Assembly (NCBI RefSeq): GCF_000331105.1
Contig: NC_020054.1
Span: 2,140,813-2,204,812 of the forward strand
Reading direction: 5' to 3'
Source of the DNA: Fibrella aestuarina BUZ 2
Lineage (GTDB): Bacteria; Bacteroidota; Bacteroidia; Cytophagales; Spirosomataceae
DNA: 64,000 nt
Below are positions 7,415 to 15,792 of the stretch, piece after piece. How positions within the stretch are numbered: the stretch's first letter is position 1; every line of letters starts with the position of its first letter. The position numbers were made by a program, and so were the translations under genes. The notes beneath the pieces were generated by a model that searched no databases, had not been told where the DNA came from, and saw only the letters and a program-made list of their open reading frames with translations.

Positions 7415-10144
7415 TTACTTGCTCACGTCGAACCGATACGTACCTGAACCCACTTCAACCGTAACGTACCCAGCCGCTGTGTTGCGCACGGGCACCGACA
7501 AGGCCTGCCCATTCTCGCGAATCTGTGCGGCCGATTTAGCCGGAATCGATACGAGCGCGGTGGTGTTGGCGGGCACCTCCACGTTCATCACCACATTACC
7601 GTTGGTCGTCGTCCAGCCCGACTTCGCCTGTCCGTAGGGCGTTTGCAGGGTGGCTTCGGCCTGCGTCAGGCGGGGGTCGAGGTGCGGGCGGATGCGCAGC
7701 TGGCGATAACCCACCTGCTGCTCGTCGGTATCGAGGCCCGCTGCCACGCGGTACATCCAGTCGCCGATGGCCCCATAGGCGTAATGGTTGTAGGAGTTCA
7801 TGCCCGGCGTCTGAAAGGTGCTGTCGGGCTTAATCCCGTCCCAGCGTTCCCAGATGGTGGTGGCGCCCATCTTCACCGGATACAGCCACGACGGGTACGT
7901 TTCCTGCAGCAACAGATCGTAGGCGACGCTGTCGTGCCCAAAGCGGCTCAGTACGTGGCACAGATAGGGCGTACCCAGGAAGCCCGTGGTCAGGTGGTTG
8001 CCATACGATTTGATGTTGTCGACCAGCCGTTGGGCGGTAGCGGCCCGCTGCGATTCGGGCAGCATATCAAACTGGAGCGCCAGCACATGTGCCGTCTGCG
8101 TATTCGAAAGCAAGCGGCCACTGGGCGTCACATACTCCTGCCGGAAGGCCGCCTTCACCCGATCGAGCAGGGCCTGGTATGTTTTTACGTCGTCGGTTTT
8201 GCCCAGCACCTGCGCCGTTTTTACCAGCAGCTGGGTCGAATGTGCGAAGAAGCACTGGGCGATCAGGTATTTGTCGGTTACGGCCGAGCGCCCATCATTG
8301 TCGTCGAACGGCCGGTAGAAAAGCCAGTCGCCGAAATGGAAGCCGCTGTTCCAGAGCGGTCGCCCGTTTTCGTCGGTTTTGCTTTGCTTGGTCATGTAAT
8401 CGACCCAGGCTTTCATGCTGGGGTACTGTGTTGCCAGCAACTGCCGGTCGCCGTAGGCCAGGTACATATCCCAGGGTGTAATCGTGGCCACATCGGCCCA
8501 GCCCGCACTGCCCGAGGCCCCCGCGCCCAGCACGTTGGGCACCACAAACGGCACCGACCCATTGGGGAGCTGATCGGCCGCTACGTCGCGCAGCCATTTG
8601 CTGAAAAAGGCATTGACGCCAAAATTGAACGCCGCCGTGCGCGAGAAAGCCTGCGCGTCGCCTGTCCAGCCCAGCCGCTCGTCGCGTTGGGGACAGTCGG
8701 TGGGTACGTCGAGGAAATTGCCCCGTTGCCCCCACTGGATATTGTGCTGTAGCTGATTGAGCAGCGCGTTGGAGCTGGTGAACGTACCCGTGGGCGTCAT
8801 GTCGGAATACAACGACACCGCCGTGAAACTGGCCGGATCGATCGTGGCGATGCTTTGGGCGTCGCCTTCGACGCGTACGTACCGGAAACCCTGCCAGGTG
8901 AAGTGGGGCTCAAACAGTTCAGGCTGGCCCGTACCGCCTAACACATACGTGTTCTCGCATTTGGCCGCCCGTAGGTTCTCGGTGTAAAAATTGCCCGCCT
9001 TATCGAGCACTTCGGCGTGCGTCAGCCGTACCTGACTACCGGCTTTGCCCGTGGCCCGCAGCATGACCCAGCCAACCAGATTCTGCCCAAAGTCGAGTAC
9101 CTGTTCGCCTTTTGGCGTGCGAATCAGTTTGGGCATGGTGAAGGTTTCGTGTTTCCGAACCGGCTCGTTCACCGTCGTAACGAGGTGGTTTTTGGGGTAA
9201 TCGGCCACCACGACCGGATGCCAGTCTGATGCGCTGTAGCCCGCTGTAGCCCAGTTGGGTTTGTCCATGCGGGCGTCGACGAGTTCGCCATGATACACCT
9301 CCGAGTGACGAACTGCCCCCGTCGATGACTGCCAGCTTCCATCGGAAATGACCGTATCGGTGCTGCCGTCGGTGTATGTAATTAGGAGTTGGAACAGCAG
9401 CGCAATGTCGGACCCGTAATGATTACGGGCGTTCGACCAGGCTAGATTGCCCCGATACCAGCCGCTGCCGAGCATGACGCCCACGGCATTCTGACCGCTC
9501 CGCAGCAGGTTCGTAACGTCGTAGGTCTGGTATTGCAGGCGTTTGTTGTAGCTTGTCCAGCCGGGGGTCAGGTAAGCGTTACCCACCCGCTGGCCGTTGA
9601 TCTGCGCTTCATACATGCCGTGGGCAGTGATGAAGGCCGTTGCTGAGCGAATGGCTTTTTTGGCGGTAAAGGCTTTCCGAAGCAGCGGCGACGGCTGACC
9701 GGCCGTGTCGGCGGGGTTGGGGCCGATCCAGCGGGCTGTCCAGTCGGCGGGGCTGAGCAGGCCGACCTGGAACGTACCTGGCCCACTCCAGGCTGATGGC
9801 TTGCCGGTTTGGTCCCACACACGTACCTGCCACTGATACCGGCCGCCCGAGGTCAACGGTGCGCCTTTGTAGCCAACGTGCACCGACGAATCGGAGGCCA
9901 CTCGCCCCGATTGCCAGGCAGCCCCTTTAGCCAACGAGGCCTCAGCCGGGCTGACCCGAATTTCGTAGGCCGTCTGTTTGGTGTTGCGGGTGGGGGAGGT
10001 CAGTTGCCAGCTTAGCCGGGGTTGCGGGGTCCCAATGCCCAGCGGATTCGTGAGGTTTTCAACCCGGAGCTGAGATACGGTGGATTGCGCGGCAACCAAG
10101 CCCGTCAAACCGGCACCGGCAAGGGTAAGTAAGAGCGTACGCAT
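7415..10144 (-). CDS. GH78 alpha-L-rhamnosidase
   Basis: This 909-residue exported enzyme would release terminal L-rhamnose from plant glycosides or polysaccharides. The start at 10144 gives a signal peptide MRTLLLTLAGAGLTGLVAAQ; an upstream in-frame ATG at 10171 is less likely. Next come a fibronectin-like domain (about 25-125), the rhamnosidase N-domain with AINGQRVGNAYLTPGWTSY (about 130-300), a concanavalin-like domain, and the six-hairpin catalytic domain with the GH78 signature DVPTDCPQRDERLGWTGD (about 480-497). A C-terminal beta-sandwich ends the protein. It is not in a visible polysaccharide-utilisation locus: there is no SusC/D nearby. Confidence 0.93.
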   Translation of the reverse strand: MRTLLLTLAGAGLTGLVAAQSTVSQLRVENLTNPLGIGTPQPRLSWQLTSPTRNTKQTAYEIRVSPAEASLAKGAAWQSGRVASDSSVHVGYKGAPLTSGGRYQWQVRVWDQTGKPSAWSGPGTFQVGLLSPADWTARWIGPNPADTAGQPSPLLRKAFTAKKAIRSATAFITAHGMYEAQINGQRVGNAYLTPGWTSYNKRLQYQTYDVTNLLRSGQNAVGVMLGSGWYRGNLAWSNARNHYGSDIALLFQLLITYTDGSTDTVISDGSWQSSTGAVRHSEVYHGELVDARMDKPNWATAGYSASDWHPVVVADYPKNHLVTTVNEPVRKHETFTMPKLIRTPKGEQVLDFGQNLVGWVMLRATGKAGSQVRLTHAEVLDKAGNFYTENLRAAKCENTYVLGGTGQPELFEPHFTWQGFRYVRVEGDAQSIATIDPASFTAVSLYSDMTPTGTFTSSNALLNQLQHNIQWGQRGNFLDVPTDCPQRDERLGWTGDAQAFSRTAAFNFGVNAFFSKWLRDVAADQLPNGSVPFVVPNVLGAGASGSAGWADVATITPWDMYLAYGDRQLLATQYPSMKAWVDYMTKQSKTDENGRPLWNSGFHFGDWLFYRPFDDNDGRSAVTDKYLIAQCFFAHSTQLLVKTAQVLGKTDDVKTYQALLDRVKAAFRQEYVTPSGRLLSNTQTAHVLALQFDMLPESQRAATAQRLVDNIKSYGNHLTTGFLGTPYLCHVLSRFGHDSVAYDLLLQETYPSWLYPVKMGATTIWERWDGIKPDSTFQTPGMNSYNHYAYGAIGDWMYRVAAGLDTDEQQVGYRQLRIRPHLDPRLTQAEATLQTPYGQAKSGWTTTNGNVVMNVEVPANTTALVSIPAKSAAQIRENGQALSVPVRNTAAGYVTVEVGSGTYRFDVSK

Positions 10145-10148
10145 AGAA

Positions 10149-10226
10149 AAGAGTAGGGAGCAGTCTGACAAATGCCCGAAAGGTAGACAAGTCTATCTTC
10201 GTTTCGTCCTACTCCTTCCTACTCTT
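10149..10226. repeat. Imperfect inverted repeat built on AGTAGGA units
   Basis: The spacer between the rhamnosidase and peroxiredoxin genes has AAGAGTAGGGAG at its left end and CTACTCCTTCCTACTCTT at its right end, forming an imperfect inverted repeat. It belongs to the class of inverted repeats that fill many spacers in this window. Its role is unknown. Confidence 0.4.
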
Positions 10227-10243
10227 GAGGCCTAAAGCCAAAC

Positions 10244-10879
10244 TTACTTATTCGGCTGCGGGGTTTTGCGCAGGTATGGTTTTACGAAGGTCACGCCCTT
10301 GGGAAATTTCTCCTCGAGCTGATCATTGGAGACGGCGGGCGTCACGATCACGTCTTCGCCTTCCTGCCAGTCGGCGGGGGTAGCAACCGAGTAAGTGGCC
10401 GTCAGTTGCAGCGAATCGATCACGCGCAGGATCTCGAAGAAATTCCGGCCCGTGCTGGCTGGGTACGTTAGTGTCAGCTTGATCTTCTTGTCGGGACCAA
10501 TGATAAACACCGACCGAACCGTCGCTTTCTCGCTGGCATTGGGGTGGATCATGTCGTAAAGGGTAGCCACCTCGCGGTTTTCGTCGGCGATCAGCGGGAA
10601 GTTGACCGTCGTGTTGTTGACCTCGTTAATGTCCTTCACCCATTCGTGGTGCTGATCGATGGGGTCAACACTCACGGCAATCACCTTCACGCCGCGTTTG
10701 GCAAATTCATCGCTGAGCTGCGCCGTACGGCCCAACTCGGTGGTGCAGACAGGCGTAAAATCGGCGGGGTGCGAGAAAATCATCCCCCAGGAGTTGCCAA
10801 GCCATTCGTGGAAATGAATCGGGCCTTCGGTGGTGTTGGCCGTAAAATCAGGAGCAATGTCGCCTAATCGGAGTGACAT
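10244..10879 (-). CDS. 1-Cys peroxiredoxin (Prx6 type)
   Basis: This 211-residue cytoplasmic thiol peroxidase reduces hydrogen peroxide and organic hydroperoxides. The peroxidatic cysteine is Cys45 in DFTPVCTTELGR, the Prx6-type active-site motif, preceded by FSHPADFTP. The C-terminal dimerisation part includes VTPAVSNDQLEEKFPKG, also typical of Prx6. Length and motif order match the family. The gene is monocistronic, with a 143-bp spacer to the next gene. No OxyR-type site was recognised. Confidence 0.93.
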   Translation of the reverse strand: MSLRLGDIAPDFTANTTEGPIHFHEWLGNSWGMIFSHPADFTPVCTTELGRTAQLSDEFAKRGVKVIAVSVDPIDQHHEWVKDINEVNNTTVNFPLIADENREVATLYDMIHPNASEKATVRSVFIIGPDKKIKLTLTYPASTGRNFFEILRVIDSLQLTATYSVATPADWQEGEDVIVTPAVSNDQLEEKFPKGVTFVKPYLRKTPQPNK

Positions 10880-11022
10880 GGTTAAATCTGTTTAGTGTTG
10901 TTATTCGATCAACTTAATAGGGTAAACTAGAAACGGAAAAACCGGTTGTTCACCGGCTTCCTATTTGTTGTAAACGTAACGAAGGGGTAAGGCGAAAGGG
11001 TTCCGAAACAGATCGCCACTGG

Positions 11023-11556
11023 CTAATTTGCCTTGGTACTGTCTTTCTTCGTGCGGAACTCGGGTGGTGCCGGGGGACGTATGCCGCCCACTTCGCGCTG
11101 CATGTCGTCTTTGCTGGTCTGATATAAGGCCCATTGTTCGGGCGTCAGAATCGGTTTCAGCTTCGTCTCTTTATCCTCGTTATACATCATCATGGCATCC
11201 CGGATCTGCTTATTCTGGGCTTCGCTGGGTTTACCGCTGCCGTTCAGGGCCACAATTTCCTTGATGGCTTCCTGCTGCTGCTTGCCGTATTCGTTGTTAA
11301 GGTCTTTTACGGCCTTAGCCTGCTCTTTGGTCAGGTTGAGCTTTTCCTTGAGCCATTTGGTTTCGCGGTTGGCCAGTTCGCCGGCAATGTTGGGTACGTT
11401 GGGTTTAAAATTGGCCTGCGATTGACCCATGCCCATGCCACCCATACCCCCACCCATGGGGCGGCCCATGCCTCCCCCATAATATTGAGCGAAGCCCGTG
11501 GCGGTGGCGGCGATAAACAGCCCGGCCGACAGGGCCAGTAAGCCGAAGATTTTCAT
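11023..11556 (-). CDS. Spy/CpxP-like (LTxxQ) periplasmic protein
   Basis: This 177-residue exported protein has a signal peptide ending near GFAQ, a Gly/Met-rich segment (YYGGGMGRPMGGGMGGMGMG), then a helical region with LNLTKEQAKAVKDL and LTPEQWALYQ, the repeating LTxEQ pattern of Spy/CpxP-like chaperones and metal-binding relatives. The Met-rich stretch could bind copper or silver ions, which is inference. It lies downstream of a histidine kinase/response regulator pair on the same strand, separated by a 27-bp perfect inverted repeat, so it may be part of that regulon or insulated from it. Confidence 0.65.
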   Translation of the reverse strand: MKIFGLLALSAGLFIAATATGFAQYYGGGMGRPMGGGMGGMGMGQSQANFKPNVPNIAGELANRETKWLKEKLNLTKEQAKAVKDLNNEYGKQQQEAIKEIVALNGSGKPSEAQNKQIRDAMMMYNEDKETKLKPILTPEQWALYQTSKDDMQREVGGIRPPAPPEFRTKKDSTKAN

Positions 11557-11585
11557 AGAAGCTACGTTACGATTGTGGGTACGAA

Positions 11586-11655
11586 ATAAGGTATTCCTTA
11601 TGAAAAAGGCATAATAGCCGTAACCATCATGCCTTTTTCATAAGGAATACCTTAT
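11586..11655. terminator. Perfect 27-bp inverted repeat at the end of a two-component operon
   Basis: Arms at 11586-11612 and 11629-11655 are perfectly complementary over 27 bp around a 16-nt loop. The right arm contains the stop codon of the response regulator. Each arm also holds a smaller palindrome (TAAGG/CCTTA). It could form a very stable hairpin at the 3' end of the regulator mRNA and act as terminator or mRNA stabiliser. Confidence 0.6.
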
Positions 11656-12320
11656 ACTAGTTTGTCTTCAACGGCCATGCGCACCAATTCGGCGGCATTA
11701 CGCACCTGAAGCCGACGCATCATGTTGGCGCGGTGGTTATCGACCGTCCGAACGCTGAGCTGCAGCTTTTCGGCAATGAGCCGGCTGCTAAGCCCCTCGA
11801 TGAGGTAGCTAAGGATCTCTTTCTCTTTTTTCGAGAGCTTCGAACGGCGGGTTTTGCCAACCGTTGCGTTGGGATCTTTCCGCATCTGCTGCATGTAGCC
11901 GTTCAGGATAATGGTGGCTACCGGCGAGCTGAAGTACTTCTCGCCCGTGGCTACCGTCTTAATGGCTTTCATCATCTCATCGCTCGACGAATCCTTCAGG
12001 ATGTAGCCGAGCGCGCCGGCCTCAACGGCCCGCAGGATGTAGTCCTCGTTGTTGTGCATCGACAACATCAGGATCTTCACGTTTTTATACGAACGGGCCA
12101 CCTGTTGGGCCGTCTGGATACCCGACATACCGGGCATCGAAATGTCGAGTAACAGTACGTCGGGCAGAGTGCCGTCGGTCTGGTGCTTTTTGAGTTTTTC
12201 GAGTGCTTCTTCGCCGTCGTTGGCTTCGTCGATGATATCAATACCATCACCTTGTTCGAGCAATAAGCGAACCCCGTCGCGAACAATGGCGTGGTCGTCA
12301 ACCAACATTAATTTGATCAT
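11652..12320 (-). CDS. NarL/LuxR-family response regulator
   Basis: This response regulator has about 222 residues. The receiver domain begins with MLVDDHAIV, has the phospho-acceptor Asp in VLLLDISMPGMSG, the Thr/Ser switch region ILMLSMHNN and the conserved Lys in GYILKDSS. The LuxR helix-turn-helix (LSKKEKEILSYLIEGLSSRLIAEKL..VRTVDNHRANMMRRL) is at about residues 150-215. It overlaps the 3' end of the upstream histidine kinase by about 23 bp, so the two are translationally coupled and surely partners. An in-frame ATG also lies at 12332. Its stop codon sits in a perfect inverted repeat. Confidence 0.93.
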   Translation of the reverse strand: MIKLMLVDDHAIVRDGVRLLLEQGDGIDIIDEANDGEEALEKLKKHQTDGTLPDVLLLDISMPGMSGIQTAQQVARSYKNVKILMLSMHNNEDYILRAVEAGALGYILKDSSSDEMMKAIKTVATGEKYFSSPVATIILNGYMQQMRKDPNATVGKTRRSKLSKKEKEILSYLIEGLSSRLIAEKLQLSVRTVDNHRANMMRRLQVRNAAELVRMAVEDKLV

Positions 12321-13806
12321 AATCGTGAGCAATTAATTGTGAATGATACGGAATATTGACTGAGATTTTGGTGCCCTCTCCGGGCGTTGAGTGAATTACA
12401 AAGGTACCGTTGAGCAGTTTTATTCGTTCATGCATATTGTGCACACCCTGTCCGTGTGGTTCTTTAGTTAGACGTTGCGTTTTAAAGCCGAGGCCATCGT
12501 CCTCAATAGTAAACTGTATTTGTTGGTTCTGTTGTTGCAGGTGAAGGCGAATGTGGCGGGCTTTCCCGTGCCGGATTGCGTTGGTAATCGACTCCTGCGC
12601 AACCCGATAAAGGGTAATTTCAACGTTTTGGTCAAGCGGAAGCGGGGCACTGTCAAACTCCTTATCAACCGTATACTCAATCTGAGCCGATTCAGCTGAT
12701 TTTTGTTCGGCCCGGTTATGGGATTCGGCCAGCCGCCGCAGGGCAACCGACAGGCCAAAATCACTCAACACGCTGGGCATCAGATTGTTTGAGATCGAAC
12801 GGGTTTCCTGAATCGTTTGGGTGATCAGATTTTTTAGGGTTGCTAAATTCACTTCGTCGGCGCGGCCTTTCGACAGTTTAACTTCCAGCCCTTCGATCTG
12901 AAGTTTTATGGCCGTGAGCATCTGCCCTAATCCATCGTGTAGCTCGCGCGAAAGACGTTTACGCTCTTCTTCCTGACCAGTAATCAGGTAGGCCGTTCGG
13001 CTCTTCTGCGCGTCGGCCTGCTCCTGAAGTTGCCGCTGACTAGCTTCATAAAGCTGCTGCCGCGCCTTTTTTAACGATTTGTTAAGTGAACGGAGTTTTC
13101 GGTTAACATCAGCGGTACGTTTCTCGGCAATAATTAACCGTGATAGGGTCTGCCGGAGGCGGTCAACCGCAGGCCGGAAAACAAACCAGCCGATACCGGC
13201 CAGAGTCAGTAGGGTAAGTATGTGAAAAATAAGCTCAAGTCGTTGAAGGCGAGTTAGTTTATAACGAAGCTCGCCGGTATACTGCCGGATAACAGCGTCG
13301 ATTTTTTCCAGAAATAACGACTCGTTAGCCAGCAATAAGGCAATACTGGCTTTCGCCTCGGGACTTTTCATTTGCGCCGGGCCGCTGATCTTAAGTAGCT
13401 GATTAAGACTGACTTGTAGAGCAATAAAGTGTGGGCTGACCGCTTTGTAAAGGCGATTGACGGTGTCGCTGTTGCTGATCGAGCGGGTTGACGTAACGCC
13501 GTCGGGGCCGAGTACGGTACCCTGTCGCCCCGCGATGTGGTATCGTTCGAAGGTTTTGAACAGGCTGCCCAGCTCATTACGGGCGCTGACAAAAAGCACG
13601 GAATCGTGCTGATTGGCCAACTGAAGCACTTTTTTGGCAATCTGCTGGCTTTGATTTCGCTGGAGAGCCGTGTAGCGAATCACCCATAGCTCGTCCTGGA
13701 ACTTATCAATCTGCCACTGCGTAATCACTTCAGCAACTGTCAGCAACAGCGCCAGACTTAGCAACGTGGCTACGTACAACTTTGTTAATTGAACGGGTGT
13801 GGTCAT
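12298..13806 (-). CDS. Sensor histidine kinase with PilJ-like periplasmic domain
   Basis: This 502-residue inner-membrane kinase has two transmembrane helices (about 10-27 and 190-212) flanking a helical periplasmic sensor of the type IV-pili methyl-accepting (PilJ-like) kind. A long coiled coil (about 215-280) leads to the HisKA_3 domain with the phospho-acceptor His in RLSRELHDGLGQML. The HATPase domain shows SITNAIRHGKARH (N box), DDGLGF and GQGVHNMHERI (G boxes). This is NarX/NreB-like architecture. It is the first gene of a kinase-regulator operon with overlapping ends. The upstream spacer holds a dyad and a direct repeat that could be autoregulatory sites. Confidence 0.92.
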   Translation of the reverse strand: MTTPVQLTKLYVATLLSLALLLTVAEVITQWQIDKFQDELWVIRYTALQRNQSQQIAKKVLQLANQHDSVLFVSARNELGSLFKTFERYHIAGRQGTVLGPDGVTSTRSISNSDTVNRLYKAVSPHFIALQVSLNQLLKISGPAQMKSPEAKASIALLLANESLFLEKIDAVIRQYTGELRYKLTRLQRLELIFHILTLLTLAGIGWFVFRPAVDRLRQTLSRLIIAEKRTADVNRKLRSLNKSLKKARQQLYEASQRQLQEQADAQKSRTAYLITGQEEERKRLSRELHDGLGQMLTAIKLQIEGLEVKLSKGRADEVNLATLKNLITQTIQETRSISNNLMPSVLSDFGLSVALRRLAESHNRAEQKSAESAQIEYTVDKEFDSAPLPLDQNVEITLYRVAQESITNAIRHGKARHIRLHLQQQNQQIQFTIEDDGLGFKTQRLTKEPHGQGVHNMHERIKLLNGTFVIHSTPGEGTKISVNIPYHSQLIAHDYDQINVG

Positions 13807-13870
13807 CAGACCTTCATGTTAATCGTTGAGTAAAGCTGCTATTGCCAAATTCAATGTGTATTGGTTTCTT

Positions 13871-13949
13871 GTAAAACTAACAAATATTGTAGTTTTACTA
13901 ATTCATTAGCTGAAAAACTTACTTACTCATTGTCTAAAAAACTTACTTA
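13871..13949. promoter_or_regulatory. Dyad and direct repeats in a divergent promoter region
   Basis: An inverted repeat GTAAAACTA/TAGTTTTAC (13871-13879 and 13890-13898, 10-nt loop) is followed by two copies of AAAAACTTACTTA (13913-13925 and 13937-13949), spaced 24 bp start to start. The region is AT-rich and lies between the divergent kinase gene and the gene at 13953. The sites look like operator elements, possibly for the neighbouring regulator. No binding evidence can be seen. Confidence 0.4.
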
Positions 13950-13952
13950 AGT

Positions 13953-14435
13953 ATGATGCGTCTCATTGTCTTTCTGTTCATCGGCAGTCTTAGCTTGGTA
14001 GGTTTTCGCCCGGCCCCCATTGCAACCACAGTAACACCGTCTGCCGCTGATCCTGTCAAACTGTCATGGGAAGCCCTGCGCGACGTAACGTTCAAAAAGA
14101 AATGGTACGCCGAAGAGTCGGTATATATGCTTTACCCAACTTTTGGCCCAACAGTTCAGAAAATGAACGGAAAACCAGTGGAATTAACTGGTTATGTACT
14201 CCCCGTTGATCTGGAATCGAATGTGTATGTACTGTCGGCCTTTCCGTATTCAGCCTGCTTTTTTTGCGGCGGGGCTGGCCCAGAGTCGGTTGTTTCGCTC
14301 AAATTCAAGAAGCCGGGTCGCAAATTCAAGACCGATGAACGCCGCACATTCCGGGGTACGTTGAAACTGAACGCCGACAATATCTACGAACTGAATTACA
14401 TTATCGCTGACGCTGAGATGGTTGACGCGTCGTAG
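13953..14435 (+). CDS. Exported DUF3299-like protein with CxxC motif
   Basis: This 160-residue protein has a signal peptide (LIVFLFIGSLSLVGFRPAPI). The core GKPVELTGYVLPVD, then SACFFCGGAGPESVV and FRGTLKLNADNIYELNY, suggests an OB-like or DUF3299-related fold. The two cysteines in CFFC could bind a metal or form a disulfide. The function is unknown. It is read divergently from the kinase/regulator operon and ends 75 bp before tRNA-Ala. The family assignment is from memory of the motif and is not firm. Confidence 0.6.
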   Translation: MMRLIVFLFIGSLSLVGFRPAPIATTVTPSAADPVKLSWEALRDVTFKKKWYAEESVYMLYPTFGPTVQKMNGKPVELTGYVLPVDLESNVYVLSAFPYSACFFCGGAGPESVVSLKFKKPGRKFKTDERRTFRGTLKLNADNIYELNYIIADAEMVDAS

Positions 14436-14468
14436 GCCAGTTAGCCCCACTTTTTTTAGAAGAAGGGC

Positions 14469-14499
14469 TTGACTCATGCCGCCGAATCGCACATCTTTG
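14469..14499 (+). promoter_or_regulatory. Promoter of tRNA-Ala
   Basis: TTG at 14469-14471, a 20-nt spacer and CATCTTTG at 14492-14499 match the Bacteroidota primary sigma consensus (TTG, about 20 nt, TAnnTTTG) with one mismatch. The tRNA begins 12 nt downstream, as expected for a transcription start just before the mature 5' end. Confidence 0.6.
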
Positions 14500-14510
14500 C
14501 ACCCGCAATG

Positions 14511-14583
<73 letters not shown>

Positions 14584-14603
14584 CTAATAGCAGTATTTTA
14601 AGT

Positions 14604-14637
14604 CACAAGGCCCAAACCGAAAGGTTTGGGCCTTGTG
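14604..14637 (+). terminator. Strong hairpin with GAAA loop just inside attL
   Basis: Perfect 15-bp arms (CACAAGGCCCAAACC and complement) close a GAAA tetraloop, 21 nt after the tRNA. It probably ends tRNA transcription in the integrated state and belongs to the element, because the likely original terminator now lies beyond attR. Confidence 0.7.
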
Positions 14638-14676
14638 CGTTTGTACTATTCCAACCACCGTAATTTTAACTCTAAA

Positions 14677-14927
14677 ATGGCACTACTACCGACCATTATA
14701 GACGATCTAACAGAGTATCTTGAACGGAAACAGGCGTATCTAAGGCCCGACAGCTACAAAGTGTATAGATACTTTGGCGTAGAGTTTACCGCGTTCCTTC
14801 AACAAAGCGGCCTTACTGATCTACCAACCAAAAAGTTTAAACCGGCCAACTGCGAACAATACAAACAGTACATACTGAAACATCATAAAGACCCCTGTAC
14901 GCGAAACAATAAAATTGGTATGCTTAA
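14677..14927 (+). pseudogene. Tyrosine integrase, 5' fragment (interrupted)
   Basis: This is the N-terminal 84 codons of a tyrosine recombinase, starting at the ATG at 14677 (MALLPTIIDDLTEYLERKQ). It is the core-binding (SAM-like) domain, which contacts attachment-site DNA. An 862-bp IS5-family element starts at 14928. Joining 14927 directly to 15793 restores one open frame of 300 residues. Read through the insertion sequence, the frame ends at 14964 with a few foreign residues. The fragment lacks all catalytic residues and should be inactive alone. Confidence 0.85.
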
Positions 14928-15789
14928 GAGCGTGTTGGGGAATTATGTTTGGTGTTGGACTTGAATGCGCTGCAACATAATCTGGATGTTGGCTAGATAC
15001 AGCCAGTTGACCGAATAAGATACCGTGTATTCGTAATCTTTGACGATCCGGCGGAAAAAATTCGTCCAGCCAATGCTTCGCTCGACGACCCAGCGCCTGG
15101 CAACCGGCACAAAGCCCCGCGCCGATTCAGGCCGCGAGGCTTTCGCAAAGTCGATGCCCCACCCGGCTAGATTCTTAGCAAACACGCCGTTGTAGGCCTG
15201 ATCGCCAAAGATCTTTTCTAACCGCTCCTCGCACCGCCACAACATGCTGACAATGAGTGGTACAGCTAGGGCGCCGTCGTGACCATTAGCGGCATCTGCA
15301 TCAGCGACCCACAACCGCCCTTGTGTATCCACCACATAGGTACGCTTGCGGCCATTGACCAGTTTATGGCAGTCTTTTCCTCGGTGTTCAGCGATCATAG
15401 GGCTTAATTTAACTGACTGTGTGTCAATACACAGAACTGAAGGCAGTGGATCCCGACCCGCTTGCTGACGGTCGAGTTGATTGACTGCTGCGTTGATCCG
15501 CTCGAACAAATCCGCCTTCTTCCACTGGTCAAAGTAGTAGTAAACGGCTTGCCAATGCGGCCAAGTAGGCGGGAGATTACGCCACTGACAACCGGTCCGC
15601 AACAGCCAGAAAATGCAATCCAAAATCTGGCGCAGGTCATGTTTGCGCTTGCGTTGCAGGTTGAAAAAAGGCGAAATTGCCGCCCACTGGTAGTCAGTCA
15701 GTGGTGTCCACTGAGGAGTCATCGTTTGTAAGCTTGGTCGCTACAAAGTTGACCTGACTACCAGCCTTTTGCTATTTCCCAACACGCTC
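14928..15789 (-). mobile_element. IS5-family insertion sequence (862 bp)
   Basis: Terminal inverted repeats begin GAGCGTGTTGGG at both ends, with 15 of the first 16 bases matching. The element is flanked by a TAA direct repeat (14925-14927 and 15790-15792), the 3-bp TNA duplication expected of the IS1031-type branch of the IS5 family. It contains one transposase gene on the minus strand. The insertion splits the integrase gene. Confidence 0.9.
14943..15722 (-). CDS. IS5-family DDE transposase
   Basis: This 259-residue transposase is encoded by a single uninterrupted frame. The N-terminal domain (about 1-75) has LTDYQWAAISPFF and LRTGCQWRNLP, typical of IS5/IS1031 enzymes. The DDE catalytic residues are visible as IDTQSVK (first D), IFGDQAYNG (second D) and ERSIGWTNFFRRI followed by KDYE (E region). 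It fills nearly the whole insertion sequence, stopping 15 bp from the left end. No frameshift is present, so the copy looks recent and may be active. Confidence 0.93.
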   Translation of the reverse strand: MTPQWTPLTDYQWAAISPFFNLQRKRKHDLRQILDCIFWLLRTGCQWRNLPPTWPHWQAVYYYFDQWKKADLFERINAAVNQLDRQQAGRDPLPSVLCIDTQSVKLSPMIAEHRGKDCHKLVNGRKRTYVVDTQGRLWVADADAANGHDGALAVPLIVSMLWRCEERLEKIFGDQAYNGVFAKNLAGWGIDFAKASRPESARGFVPVARRWVVERSIGWTNFFRRIVKDYEYTVSYSVNWLYLANIQIMLQRIQVQHQT

Positions 15790-15792
15790 TAA

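Noticed and set aside
7643..8752. Long open frame on the plus strand inside the rhamnosidase gene
   Set aside because: It is a shadow of the high-G+C GH78 gene, whose motifs are unambiguous on the minus strand.
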